Assembly: GCA_963723355.1 (NCBI GenBank)
Contig: CAVRQQ010000034.1
Location: 62,001 to 126,000 of the forward strand
Direction: 5' to 3'
Source: JAFDBW01 sp963723355
Lineage (GTDB): Bacteria > Desulfobacterota > Desulfuromonadia > Desulfuromonadales > BM103
DNA length: 64,000 nt
Positions 46,901 to 54,426 of this stretch are shown one piece after another. A program made the position numbers and the translations under genes. How positions within the stretch are numbered: position 1 is the stretch's first letter; each line of letters begins with the position of its first letter. Under the pieces are notes generated by a model. The model was not told the origin of the DNA, ran no database searches, and saw only the letters and a list, made by a program, of their open reading frames with translations.

Positions 46901-47405
46901 CGATAAAGAGGAAGTCAGCGTCTGCGGCATCGTCACCGGTATCAAGCTGCTCAATACCCGCAAAGGCGACCGTATGGCGTTTGTGACTCTTGAGGATCTC
47001 AGCGGTTTTGTCGAAATGGTGGTTTTTCCCGAAACCTACACGGAATCGGCCGAGCTGCTGAACAGCGAGGAAGCACTGTTGGTCAAGGGGACCGTGGATG
47101 TCGGCGAGGATGCCTGCAAGATACTGGTCAACGAGGTCCTGTCACTCAAAGACGTACAGGAACGTTTGACCAGGATGGTCCATTTCCGCCTGACGACTCC
47201 CGGCCTTGAGGAGCGGCAGTTGCGGTCACTCAGGGAAATTATGACTCGCTACCATGGCGACTGTGAGGCCTTGATTCATCTCGTCGTGCCCAATCGTAGC
47301 GAAACCGTGATATCATTACCGGAGGATCTGCGCCTTCAGGCCAGTGATCAAATGATGGATGACGTCGAGAAGTTGTTCGGTTATAATGTTGTCACTTTCG
47401 AATAG
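43923..47405 (+). CDS. dnaE: DNA polymerase III alpha subunit
   Basis: Catalytic subunit of the replicative polymerase. ATG 43923 (MQHANFVHLHVHTQYS) is used because the upstream 27 in-frame codons are unlike the family. The PHP domain is at residues about 5-260, the palm holds the catalytic MPDIDVDF (Asp414, Asp416), followed by fingers, a helix-hairpin-helix and an OB domain near residue 1000 (VSVCGIVTGIKLLNTRKGDRM). At 1160 residues it is full-length and uninterrupted. No strong ribosome site is visible. The downstream accA is 48 bases away. Confidence 0.96.
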   Translation: MQHANFVHLHVHTQYSLLDGAIRVGDLVERAKKYRMPAMAITDHGNMFGALEFYTKAHAAGVKPIIGCEVYVAPGSRHDKSGASSSGDASGHLVLLCKNRVGYRNLCRLVSTAYQDGFYYRPRIDWDLLSDNNEGLIALTACLGGEIPSLICRGRMDHARQRAEEMSRVFDNNRLYLELQENFLAEQEVANKGLIEIGKQLGLPLVATNDCHYLTRDDAFAHEVLLCIQTGKTMDDPNRMRFANEEFYVKTPDEMGELFKALPEAVSNSVEIAERCNLELDVSGKNYHFPSLALGDAQTPSQALEQQSFEGLEQRIAEIRKIRPDFSADDHAAYKARLEQELKIINQMGFPDYFLIVADFINWAKNHDIPVGPGRGSAAGSLVAYALRITDIDPKPYHLLFERFLNPERISMPDIDVDFCINGREDVINYVRDKYGKDNVAQIITFGSMLARAVIRDVGRGMGMPYGEVDTIAKLIPNPVGKKVTLKDAQKQEPRLRELIEKDARVKKLFKVAMSLEGLTRHASTHAAGVVVTPEPLTNYLPLYVDPKSHGQVTQFDMGYVEKIGLVKFDFLGLKTLTVIDKTVKLIRVKNPEFDLGLIPQDDEQTFQLLSRGETTGVFQLESSGMKEYLIKLKPSCFEDLIAMVALYRPGPLGSGMVDSFIKRKHGVEEFGYDFPELEPILKDTYGVIVYQEQVMQIAQVLGNYSLGSADLLRRAMGKKKPEEMAKQKKNFLDGAKGNKLETKKAEAVFDQMEKFAEYGFNKSHSAAYAYIAYQTAYLKAHYPVEFMAALLTEDMENTEKIIKNINEIRNMGIAILPPDINASCRNFTVHEKDIRFGLGAVKGVGGAAVEAIVEAREEGPFSSLHDFCERVDLRRVNKRVVEALVKCGAFDSLQHKRAQFMAAIEEAMEYGQKVQREKESGQESLFGTDQIVTQNGQMYGELPDLEEWPENVLLTNEKEAIGFYITGHPLARHSDAIKRFSTCDTAGLMERADKEEVSVCGIVTGIKLLNTRKGDRMAFVTLEDLSGFVEMVVFPETYTESAELLNSEEALLVKGTVDVGEDACKILVNEVLSLKDVQERLTRMVHFRLTTPGLEERQLRSLREIMTRYHGDCEALIHLVVPNRSETVISLPEDLRLQASDQMMDDVEKLFGYNVVTFE

Positions 47406-47453
47406 GTATGACCTCTTGACCCCGGTCGCCGATGAACTGACAGGAGCCTGCAC

Positions 47454-48425
47454 ATGCAGTTTTTTCTAGATTTTGAAAAACCTATCGTTGAGCTTGAACA
47501 AAAGATCAAGGAGCTCCGTGATTACTCAACTGATAGCGTCGACTTCTCCTCTGATATCAAAAAGTTAGAGAAGAAAGCTGACAGGTTGCGTGATGAAATA
47601 TTCTCAAACCTGACCCGATGGCAACGGACCCAGCTGGCCCGGCATCAGAACCGTCCATACACCCTCGACTACATCAATCACATCTTTACCGACTGGTTTG
47701 AAGTGCACGGTGACCGCAACTACCGGGATGATCCGGCGCTGGTCTGCGGTTTCGCCCGCTTGGATGATGAGCCTTGCGTGGTGATCGGGCACCAGAAGGG
47801 GCGCGATACCAAGGAAAAGGTTTACCGGAACTTTGGCATGCCCAACCCGGAAGGTTACCGCAAGGCGTTGCGAGTGATGCAGATGGCTGAACAGTTCGGT
47901 CTGCCAATCTTCACCTTTATCGATACGCCCGGGGCTTTCCCGGGAATCGGCGCCGAAGAACGCGGCCAGGCAGAGGCAATTGCCCGAAATCTACGCGAGA
48001 TGGCGGCTCTGACCGTACCGATTATCGTCACGGTGACTGGTGAGGGTGGCTCCGGTGGTGCCCTGGCGGTCGCTGTCGGCAACCGGGTTATCATGATGCA
48101 ATATTCTGTTTACGCAGTTATCTCGCCGGAAGGCTGTGCGGCAATTCTGTGGAGTGACGGGACTCGTGGCCCCGAAGCCGCTGAGGCGCTCAAACTGACT
48201 GCCATGGATATTGATGCGCTTGGAACGGTCATTGATGATGTCATCCCGGAGCCGGTCGGTGGTGCGCACAACAATCACGAGGCTGCTGCGGCCGCGGTCA
48301 AAGATCGCCTCAAGTGTCATCTGGCCGAATTGAAAGAACTCTCTGCAGAGGAACTGGTCGAGCAACGCTACCAGAAGTTCCGGGCTATGACCGTAGTGCG
48401 AAGAATAATGCAGCACAGCCTGTAG
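47454..48425 (+). CDS. accA: Acetyl-CoA carboxylase carboxyltransferase subunit alpha
   Basis: With AccD transfers carboxyl from biotin to acetyl-CoA, giving malonyl-CoA for fatty acid synthesis. It starts LDFEKPIVELEQKIKEL, and has GHQKGRDTKEKVYRNFGMP, FIDTPGAFPGIGAEERGQ and GEGGSGGALA, all core motifs. The 323-residue length is normal. The dnaE-accA order is common in proteobacteria. A caggagcc ribosome site precedes the ATG. Confidence 0.97.
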   Translation: MQFFLDFEKPIVELEQKIKELRDYSTDSVDFSSDIKKLEKKADRLRDEIFSNLTRWQRTQLARHQNRPYTLDYINHIFTDWFEVHGDRNYRDDPALVCGFARLDDEPCVVIGHQKGRDTKEKVYRNFGMPNPEGYRKALRVMQMAEQFGLPIFTFIDTPGAFPGIGAEERGQAEAIARNLREMAALTVPIIVTVTGEGGSGGALAVAVGNRVIMMQYSVYAVISPEGCAAILWSDGTRGPEAAEALKLTAMDIDALGTVIDDVIPEPVGGAHNNHEAAAAAVKDRLKCHLAELKELSAEELVEQRYQKFRAMTVVRRIMQHSL

Positions 48426-48443
48426 CGGGACCGGTTTCAATCC

Positions 48444-48477
48444 AAGGGACGACTCTTCATGGAGCCTGTCCCTTTTT
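48444..48477 (+). terminator. Intrinsic terminator after accA
   Basis: Arms 48444-48450 and 48468-48474 pair (7 base pairs, 17-base loop) with five T at 48473-48477. It is only 15 bases before the next ATG, so it may act as an attenuator instead. Confidence 0.6.
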
Positions 48478-48491
48478 AATTCCGGAATGCC

Positions 48492-49409
48492 ATGACCAGT
48501 ACGGATCAGATAGATGTCGTCGGCCTGGGCCAGTGTTCCCTGGATATCCTGGGACAGGTCGGCCAGTATCCGGAATTGGACCAGAAAGCCGAACTGTCTT
48601 CATTGCTGGTGCAGGGTGGCGGGCCGGTCGCCACAGCCCTGGTCACCTTGGCCCGGCTGGGCGTCTCTGTGGCGATGGTCGGCGCAGTAGGGGCTGATGA
48701 CTTCGGTCGACAGATACGCGACGGACTGATTGCTGAATGTGTTGACTGTAGTTTTTTGACGCAGGACACTGGTGACTGCAGTCAGGTGGCATTCGTTGCT
48801 GTCGATGACCATGGGCATCGCAACATCTTTTGGCATCGGGGTAATGCGGTTCCCGACATTGCTGATTTATCCGGGCTCCTGCTTTCCAACTCTGTCAAGG
48901 TCCTTCACCTGGATGGATTGCACCTGATGCAGGCAGTGACCGCAGCGAAGATGGCCCGCAGCATGAACGTTTTGACGGTTCTCGATGCCGGAACCATGCG
49001 CCCCGGCATGGATCGTCTTCTGCCTCTGATCGACCACCTGGTCGTGAGTGAAAATTTCGCCCGTCAGATAATCGGGCGCCACGACCCGCAGAGTGCGCTC
49101 AGGTCTCTGGCCGGACACGGTGCCACCGGTGTTACGATAACCTGTGGCGAATCGGGCAGCGTGAGCATCGGCCCTGCCGGTTCAGTCTTTCACCAGCCGG
49201 CTTTTAAAATGGATGTCGTTGATACGACCGGTTGCGGCGACGTTTTTCATGGAGGTTATATCTATGGCCTCCTGCAGGGCTGGGAAATTCGGCAGACGGT
49301 CCGCTTTGCTGCGGCTTGTGCTGCCTTGAAAACCCGCGCAATTGGCGGCAGGACAGCAATCCCGGATTTGCCGGAGGTTGAAGCATTCCTGCGGACCCGT
49401 GGAGATTGA
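48492..49409 (+). CDS. PfkB-family carbohydrate kinase
   Basis: Ribokinase-fold kinase of 305 residues. VVGLGQCSLDILGQV and VQGGGPVATALVTLARLG form the sugar side; DTTGCGDVFHGGY near residue 248 carries the catalytic aspartate, with Cys in place of the more usual Ala of GAGD. That variant is seen in some sulfosugar or unassigned PfkB branches. Substrate unknown. It lies between accA and rlpA. Confidence 0.85.
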   Translation: MTSTDQIDVVGLGQCSLDILGQVGQYPELDQKAELSSLLVQGGGPVATALVTLARLGVSVAMVGAVGADDFGRQIRDGLIAECVDCSFLTQDTGDCSQVAFVAVDDHGHRNIFWHRGNAVPDIADLSGLLLSNSVKVLHLDGLHLMQAVTAAKMARSMNVLTVLDAGTMRPGMDRLLPLIDHLVVSENFARQIIGRHDPQSALRSLAGHGATGVTITCGESGSVSIGPAGSVFHQPAFKMDVVDTTGCGDVFHGGYIYGLLQGWEIRQTVRFAAACAALKTRAIGGRTAIPDLPEVEAFLRTRGD

Positions 49410-49470
49410 TCGTCAAATCCAAGGTGATTCTGTTGACTTGTCTGCCGGCTTCATTTATCAATGCTTGCAT

Positions 49471-50235
49471 ATGAAACCAGTTATACAACCAATTCTGTTT
49501 GCACTGATTCTGATACTGACTGCCTGTAGCGCGCCGAAACCGACCTACCGTGTCAAGGTTATGGACACCCCGTCGCAGCCGAACCTGCCACCAACCCAAA
49601 GGCCCTACGCAGTCAATGGTCAGCGCTATCAGCCGATTCCCGATGCTGCAGGGTTTAGCGAACAAGGCATGGCCAGCTGGTATGGCAAGGATTTTCATGG
49701 TCGCAAAACCAGTAACGGTGAAACCTACGACATGTACGCGATGACGGCAGCACACAAGACCCTGCCGATGAATGTGCATCTGAAAGTGACCAACCTGAAC
49801 AACGGGCAATCGACCGTCGTGCGCGTCAACGATCGAGGCCCTTTTGTCAAAAGCCGGATTATTGACCTGTCCTATTCTGCGGCAAAACAGCTCGGGGTCG
49901 TCGGGCCCGGGACGGCGCCAGTGCGCATCGAAGCCCTGGGTTATGAGGAAAAGGTTAAAGCAGGGAGTACACCGAGCTACAGGCAGCCCGACAGTTATGA
50001 TGTCGGACCATTCATGGTCCAGGTCGGAGCCTTTACAGTCAAGGAGAATGCTTATCGCCTGGCAGAGAAGCTGAAAAAACAGTATGGCACTTCCGCTGTT
50101 GTTGAAGGATGGGTGGATGGCCGCAAATTCTACCGGGTTCGTGTCGGTCTTTACGATCATATGGCCCTCGCTGAAGAGGCCCTTTCAGGTATGGAAGCCA
50201 ACGGCTTCCCCAGCTGTTTTATTGTTGCCAGATAA
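49471..50235 (+). CDS. rlpA: RlpA-like lipoprotein, septal peptidoglycan lytic enzyme family
   Basis: Lipobox LTAC with Cys19 after a hydrophobic signal; a double-psi beta-barrel at residues about 65-155 (ASWYGKDFHGRKTSNGETYDMYAMTAAHKTLP, with the conserved VNDRGPF) and a C-terminal SPOR domain (residues about 180-254) that binds denuded glycan at the division site. Some RlpA proteins are lytic transglycosylases. I start at ATG 49471; upstream in-frame codons are part of the kinase gene. There is no good ribosome site. Confidence 0.9.
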   Translation: MKPVIQPILFALILILTACSAPKPTYRVKVMDTPSQPNLPPTQRPYAVNGQRYQPIPDAAGFSEQGMASWYGKDFHGRKTSNGETYDMYAMTAAHKTLPMNVHLKVTNLNNGQSTVVRVNDRGPFVKSRIIDLSYSAAKQLGVVGPGTAPVRIEALGYEEKVKAGSTPSYRQPDSYDVGPFMVQVGAFTVKENAYRLAEKLKKQYGTSAVVEGWVDGRKFYRVRVGLYDHMALAEEALSGMEANGFPSCFIVAR

Positions 50236-50288
50236 GCACTATTTAGTTCTGTCCATGCGCTATGGCAGATTATTCAAGGTTATCGGTC

Positions 50289-50621
50289 ATGAACAAAAAA
50301 AAATCAGTATTTCGCATATTTTTCAGTAGCCAGGGCAAAGGCTATGAAATCTACGCCCGCAAGGTCAATCAGAGTGATATTTACGGTTTTGTCGAAATAG
50401 AGGAGATCGTGTTCGGAGAAAAATCTGCAATCGTGCTCGATCCCAACGAAGAAGCGCTGAAAAACGAGTTTGCCAGCGTCAAGCGCCTGATGATTCCGTA
50501 CCATTCGATCAGTCGCATCGACGAAGTTGAAAAGGAGGGGCAGGCGAAAGTTATTGCCTTGTCAACCTCAAGTGCTGAAGGAAAAAACTTGCCGGTACCG
50601 CCTTTCAAACGTGAAGAATGA
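50289..50621 (+). CDS. DUF1820 family protein
   Basis: A 110-residue protein matching the DUF1820 pattern: FRIFFSSQGKGYEIYARKVNQSDIYGFVEIEEIVFGEKS, then VDPNEE-like LDPNEEALKNEF, IPYHSISRIDEVEKEGQAK. It looks like a small beta-barrel. The function of the family is unknown. The ATG at 50289 was chosen over an upstream start with no similarity. It is followed by a remnant of a PAS domain. Confidence 0.82.
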   Translation: MNKKKSVFRIFFSSQGKGYEIYARKVNQSDIYGFVEIEEIVFGEKSAIVLDPNEEALKNEFASVKRLMIPYHSISRIDEVEKEGQAKVIALSTSSAEGKNLPVPPFKREE

Positions 50622-50664
50622 GGAGCCTTTGAACCCCAGGCAGGATGTCACCCAAAATGTATCC

Positions 50665-50811
50665 ATGAATCATCTCCCGACAGAAAAAATCAACGAGATC
50701 CTCTCGCTTTCACCGGCAATTATTTACTCCTGCAGAGCGACAGATGATTTTCTGCAACGTCTGGCGCGCAACATCACCCCGATGATGCTTATCGCATACC
50801 ACGTTTTTTAA
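50665..50811 (+). pseudogene. Remnant of a PAS-domain protein
   Basis: The frame from ATG 50665 encodes a helix and the start of a PAS domain (LPTEKINEILSLSPAIIYSCRATDD), the pattern that opens the sensor part of many kinases and GGDEF proteins, then stops after about 48 residues. The last residues are antisense of the neighbouring minus-strand gene. It looks like a 5' fragment left by a deletion. Confidence 0.5.
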
Positions 50812-51586
50812 GCTCGTCCTGGACGAGCTTTTTTTGTGCCGGGTTGAGACGTTTCGAGACAAGCAGGTTGCGGGCATCCTGAGTGCGCATCTGGGGCAGG
50901 AAGAGGGTGAACCAGATAGTGGGTGTCCTGCGGTTCTTCAGGATGGCAAGTCTCAGGTTGGGCCGCAGTTTCCACTTCGGATGCCTGGCTATGACCGATA
51001 TGGTCTCTGCCGATGAATGAGCGCCGTTGATAAATTGCAGGATAGCCACCTCGCGCAGGCGCGGGCTGTTCAGGCAGATTTCCACGAGTTTGGCGTCACC
51101 CTGTTTGAGAATTTCACCGACGACCGTAGCTGTCGCCCGACGTGCAAGGGTCATCTTGTTGCCTAGTTCTGTAGTCGGCAGCCTCTGCAGAATGGCCCGT
51201 TCCGCGGCGAATTTCTGGTCCGGTGTGACACCGGGCATCATGCAGAGATCGACAAGTTCGAAAAGATGCAGATGCGGCAGCAATGCGAGTGTGATCTGTC
51301 CTGGAGTATTGGGGTTTTTGACCAGGGCTATTTTCAGCCGATGGCTGCCCCTGGCTGTCTCGAGCTGGTGGATGGCTTTCAGCAGGTCCTCGCCAAGGTC
51401 GCGGCGCTTCAGCAGGGCGAGCAGGTGATCTTCGTGCAGATGGGGATTCTTCAGCGCTGTCCGCAGAACCTGCATATCCGGATCAAGCAGAACCTGGAAC
51501 AGTTCGTCACCCGTTGCAGAGAGTGCCATGTGCAGGCGTTTTCCGGTTTCGGTATTGATTTGTCTGGGTCGCGGTAGTTCAGCCAT
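50789..51586 (-). CDS. Conserved hypothetical protein with helical (HEAT-like) repeats
   Basis: 265 residues; start at ATG 51586 because the longer upstream frame is antisense of tgt. Several segments share a pattern of a leucine-rich helix, then a short NP or NSP turn and another helix (LRTALKNPHLHEDHLLALL, IALVKNPNTPGQITLALL, EICLNSPRLREVAILQFI, AILKNRRTPTIWFTLFL), so it is an alpha-solenoid probably used for protein binding. No enzyme motif. It lies 31 bases after tgt on the same strand. Confidence 0.7.
   Translation of the reverse strand: MAELPRPRQINTETGKRLHMALSATGDELFQVLLDPDMQVLRTALKNPHLHEDHLLALLKRRDLGEDLLKAIHQLETARGSHRLKIALVKNPNTPGQITLALLPHLHLFELVDLCMMPGVTPDQKFAAERAILQRLPTTELGNKMTLARRATATVVGEILKQGDAKLVEICLNSPRLREVAILQFINGAHSSAETISVIARHPKWKLRPNLRLAILKNRRTPTIWFTLFLPQMRTQDARNLLVSKRLNPAQKKLVQDELKKRGMR
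50810..50835 (+). terminator. Intrinsic terminator inside the 3' end of the minus-strand gene
   Basis: Positions 50810-50819 and 50821-50830 are exact inverted copies, followed by T to 50835 on the plus strand. It would end plus-strand transcription from the DUF1820 region. The same bases encode the lysine-rich C-terminus of the convergent gene. Confidence 0.75.
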
Positions 51587-51617
51587 AGATTCATTATGCG
51601 GGCTGACAGGCGAATCG

Positions 51618-52742
51618 TCAACGACCGGGTTGACCGTCGTCGCGCTGGTATTCTTCAAGGAATACGGATTTGAAGCTGGGGTAGTCATTGGCTTCAATTG
51701 CGGTGCGGGCGGCTGCGACCATGTCGAGATAAAAACGCACGTTGTGGATGGCCGCAAGGGTCGCCGACAGGACCTCGTTGGCATTGAACAGGTGATGCAG
51801 ATAAGCCCTGGTGAAGTTTGCACAGCAATAACAGGTGCATGACGGGTCGACCGGAAAAAAATCACGACGGTACCGCCGGTTGGTTACCCGGATTTTGCCT
51901 CTTCTGGTAAAAAGAGTGGCGCTGCGGGCGTAACGGGTTGGAATGACGCAGTCAAACATGTCCATGCCGCGCTCAATGCTCGCAAGGATATCCTCCGGCA
52001 GACCAACCCCCATCAGGTACCTTGGCTTGTCTTCCGGCAGATGGGGCTCCGTGTCGTCGACGACTTTCTTGAGCAGTTCCAGGCCTTCGCCTACACTGAC
52101 TCCGCCAATCGCATAACCGGGGAAATCCATCGCCGTCAGAGCCTCTGCGCATTCGCGGCGCAAGTCGTCGTAAACGCTTCCCTGGACGATACCGAACAGC
52201 GCCTGGTCTTGCCGGTTGTGTGCCTTAAGACATGTCTCTGCCCAGCGCAGCGTCTTTTTGATTGATTTCCTCGAGTAATCGTGTGACGCCGGGTAGGGAA
52301 TGCACTCATCAAAGGCCATGATGATATCGGCACCCAGGCAGTTCTGAATCCCGGTAGCCTCTCGCGGACCGATAAAGATGCGGTCGCCGCTGATCTCGTG
52401 TTTGAAAAAGACTCCCGAGTCCGTGATTTCCTTCTTGGGCAGGGAAAAGACCTGGAAGCCACCGCTGTCAGTCAAAATCGGTTTGGGCCAGTGCATGAAC
52501 TGGTGCAGGCCCCCTGCTTTTTCCACCAAACGTTCACCGGGTTTCAGGTGCAGGTGGTAGGTGTTGGAGAGAATGATCTGGGCGCCGGCATCGTCAACCT
52601 GCGCCGGAGTCATTGCCTTGAGGGCACCATGAGTCCCCACCGGCATGAAAATCGGTGTCTCTATCGTCCCGTGCGGTGTTGTGATGCGACCCCTGCGGGC
52701 ACGAGTCTTCTGGTCTCTGGCGAGCAATTCAAATCGCAGCAT
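51618..52742 (-). CDS. tgt: Queuine tRNA-ribosyltransferase
   Basis: Exchanges G34 of Asp, Asn, His and Tyr tRNAs for preQ1 on the way to queuosine. The TIM barrel shows GTIETPIFMPVGTHGALKAM, LTDSGGFQVFSL with the catalytic Asp, MGVGLPEDI, and a zinc site CTCYCC followed by a His about 25 residues later. At 374 residues it is full length. Upstream on the other strand is the Cas6-like gene. There is no other queuosine gene nearby. Confidence 0.97.
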   Translation of the reverse strand: MLRFELLARDQKTRARRGRITTPHGTIETPIFMPVGTHGALKAMTPAQVDDAGAQIILSNTYHLHLKPGERLVEKAGGLHQFMHWPKPILTDSGGFQVFSLPKKEITDSGVFFKHEISGDRIFIGPREATGIQNCLGADIIMAFDECIPYPASHDYSRKSIKKTLRWAETCLKAHNRQDQALFGIVQGSVYDDLRRECAEALTAMDFPGYAIGGVSVGEGLELLKKVVDDTEPHLPEDKPRYLMGVGLPEDILASIERGMDMFDCVIPTRYARSATLFTRRGKIRVTNRRYRRDFFPVDPSCTCYCCANFTRAYLHHLFNANEVLSATLAAIHNVRFYLDMVAAARTAIEANDYPSFKSVFLEEYQRDDGQPGR

Positions 52743-52846
52743 AATGGCGTAAGCTTTAACTATCGCAGACGTTGCAGATATGGTGTATATCTGTTGTTGA
52801 TGAGGCGGACTCTATCAGAATTGATCACGGACTACAATAACCAGAA

Positions 52847-53807
52847 ATGATCGCAGAAAAGAAGTTACTCATACCGGATTGGCCCGATGCGTTGCAGACG
52901 GTGGATATTGTCAAGGCCCGCTTTGCCCTGGATTTTCTTTCTCCCTGCACCGTTTGGCCCGCTGACTTTATCAGGCTGGGGCGTATCCTGAGGTCTCCCG
53001 GAAGGCAGATACTTGACCCGACTGACAAACTCGCAGTCAGGCAGTGGCAAGCTCTTTTCCAACCGGATCCAAGTGATGACCCTGTCGCCCGGCGTAGATT
53101 CCAGAAACCTGCGCCGGCGTTGGTGATGACCATGCCGGTCATGCAAGAGACCTACATTGATACAGGGCAGCGGCTTGAATGTGAGGTGCTGTTTATCGGC
53201 AACGGCGTACAGCTTATTCATGTATTTCTGGAGAGCCTGATTCAACTGGGGCACATTGGGCTGGTGTCCGGTGGTGGCCATTTTGCAGGTCACGGAAGTT
53301 TACAGCTTGAGTAACGGGCAACCTGAAAATCTTGCCTGGCGGCAGGATGACCCGCTGGATTCGTTTACCTGCGCCGTCCAGCCACTGAACTGGCTGGTCA
53401 GTCAGGAACGGGTTCCCGACCGGGTAACGATATCGTATGAGACTCCGGTTCGCCTGATGGTGGATGGCAAACCGCTGAGAAAGCCGCGTTTTAGTCAGGT
53501 CTTCCCGTTCATGCTGCGACGTGTGACTTCCATGCTCTTCGCACATTCAGGTGTCGAACTTGTGGATGACCCCTCCTGTCTACTCGAGAGCGTTGGCAGG
53601 ATTGAAGAGTCTGAAACACGGCTGAACTGGAACGATTGGAGAGCGATTGCTGGTCAACAAGGACTTGTGGTCGGTGGTTTTACCGGCGAAATGGTCCTGT
53701 CGGGTCAGGCCATAGAAGACATCTTCTGGGTTCTCGCCGTTGCTTCACTGTTCGGCATCGGCAAGGGTGCGACCTATGGCGCCGGTCGCTTCAGCCTTTG
53801 TTACTGA
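52847..53807 (+). CDS. Cas6-like RAMP-fold protein, no CRISPR locus nearby (frameshifted)
   Basis: The C-terminal part (VGGFTGEMVLSGQAIEDIFWVLAVASLFGIGKGATYGAGRFSL) has the glycine-rich loop and layout of the CRISPR-associated Cas6 endoribonuclease C-terminal domain, which processes pre-crRNA. The N-terminal half is a beta-rich segment. The first frame fails at 53314 after GGGHFAGHGSLQLE; the next frame continues VTEVYSLSNGQPENLAWRQ to 53807, so one base near 53283-53288 is at fault. No repeat array or other cas gene is in the window. It could be an orphan Cas6 working on a remote array, or a RAMP protein with another RNA target. Start ATG 52847. Confidence 0.72.
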
Positions 53808-53811
53808 TTTG

Positions 53812-53839
53812 TTGCTGGTCTTCAAATGCTTGTTATAAT
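53812..53839 (+). promoter_or_regulatory. Candidate sigma-70 promoter for the zinc-ribbon gene at 53873
   Basis: TTGCTG at 53812-53817, 16 bases, and a perfect TATAAT at 53834-53839. The predicted leader is about 27 bases and includes a very strong aaggaggtgg ribosome site. Confidence 0.6.
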
Positions 53840-53872
53840 TAACGAAACTGGCTACTCCAAGGAGGTGGTGTG

Positions 53873-54187
53873 ATGACTGATGCATGGGAAGAACGTAAAA
53901 AAGCATTGGAGAATAAATACTTTCACGATCTGGAAAAAGAACTGATCGAGAAGATCAGGGAGGAAACCCAGGAAAAGCTGATTCGTAAGTACTGTCTCGG
54001 GCGATGCCCGAAATGTGGCGACAAGATAGAACCGATTGATTTCAGAGGGGTTCCGATGGACAAATGCATCAACTGCGGAGGTGTCTGGATGGGCCCCAAA
54101 GATTTCAGGATCTTTTCGGAGAAGGATCACAGGACCTGGTTTGATCGCTGGTTCAAGGAAGAGGCGATCGACAAGGACGGCTCATGA
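53873..54187 (+). CDS. Zinc-ribbon (TFIIB-like) protein
   Basis: A 104-residue protein. A charged helical N-terminus (residues 1-42) comes before a zf-TFIIB-like ribbon with CPKCG and CINCGGVW, about 22 residues apart. The family is widespread and uncharacterised, perhaps nucleic-acid or protein binding. ATG 53873 has aaggaggtgg 4-13 bases upstream. Its stop overlaps the ATG of a 50-codon gene. Confidence 0.8.
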   Translation: MTDAWEERKKALENKYFHDLEKELIEKIREETQEKLIRKYCLGRCPKCGDKIEPIDFRGVPMDKCINCGGVWMGPKDFRIFSEKDHRTWFDRWFKEEAIDKDGS

Positions 54188-54336
54188 TGTCCGGACTGCT
54201 CGGGGACCTGGCCATCGAGCAGATTCTCAGGGCGAAGATGGATCGCGGCGAAAAGTTTACCCTCTGCTATGATTACGTCAAGATCCTGCCGGGCAGTAAT
54301 GACCTGGTTGACAGGCGTGTGGCAGGGCATGGATAA
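54184..54336 (+). CDS. Small hypothetical protein, 50 residues
   Basis: Overlaps the preceding stop as ATGATG, so it is likely coupled. It encodes MMSGLLGDLAIEQILRAKMD and continues with a charged segment and CYDYVKILPG. No known domain. The overlap, the codon use and the terminator that follows make it a credible small gene. Confidence 0.5.
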   Translation: MMSGLLGDLAIEQILRAKMDRGEKFTLCYDYVKILPGSNDLVDRRVAGHG

Positions 54337-54357
54337 TTGATTGAGGATTTTGAGGAG

Positions 54358-54401
54358 ACAACAAAAGCAGGGAGGCGATTACTGCTTCCTGCTTTTGTTG
54401 T
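54358..54401. terminator. Bidirectional hairpin between convergent genes
   Basis: Arms 54358-54370 and 54389-54401 pair perfectly (13 base pairs). The A-rich left and T-rich right ends give U runs in both directions, so it can end transcription from both the zinc-ribbon pair and the AMMECR1 gene. Confidence 0.8.
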
Positions 54402-54426
54402 TTGATGGCTGAACAGGGCCATTTCT

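Noticed and set aside
51587..51865. 93-codon upstream extension of the helical-repeat gene
   Set aside because: Antisense to tgt and low-complexity; ATG 51586 gives a natural start.
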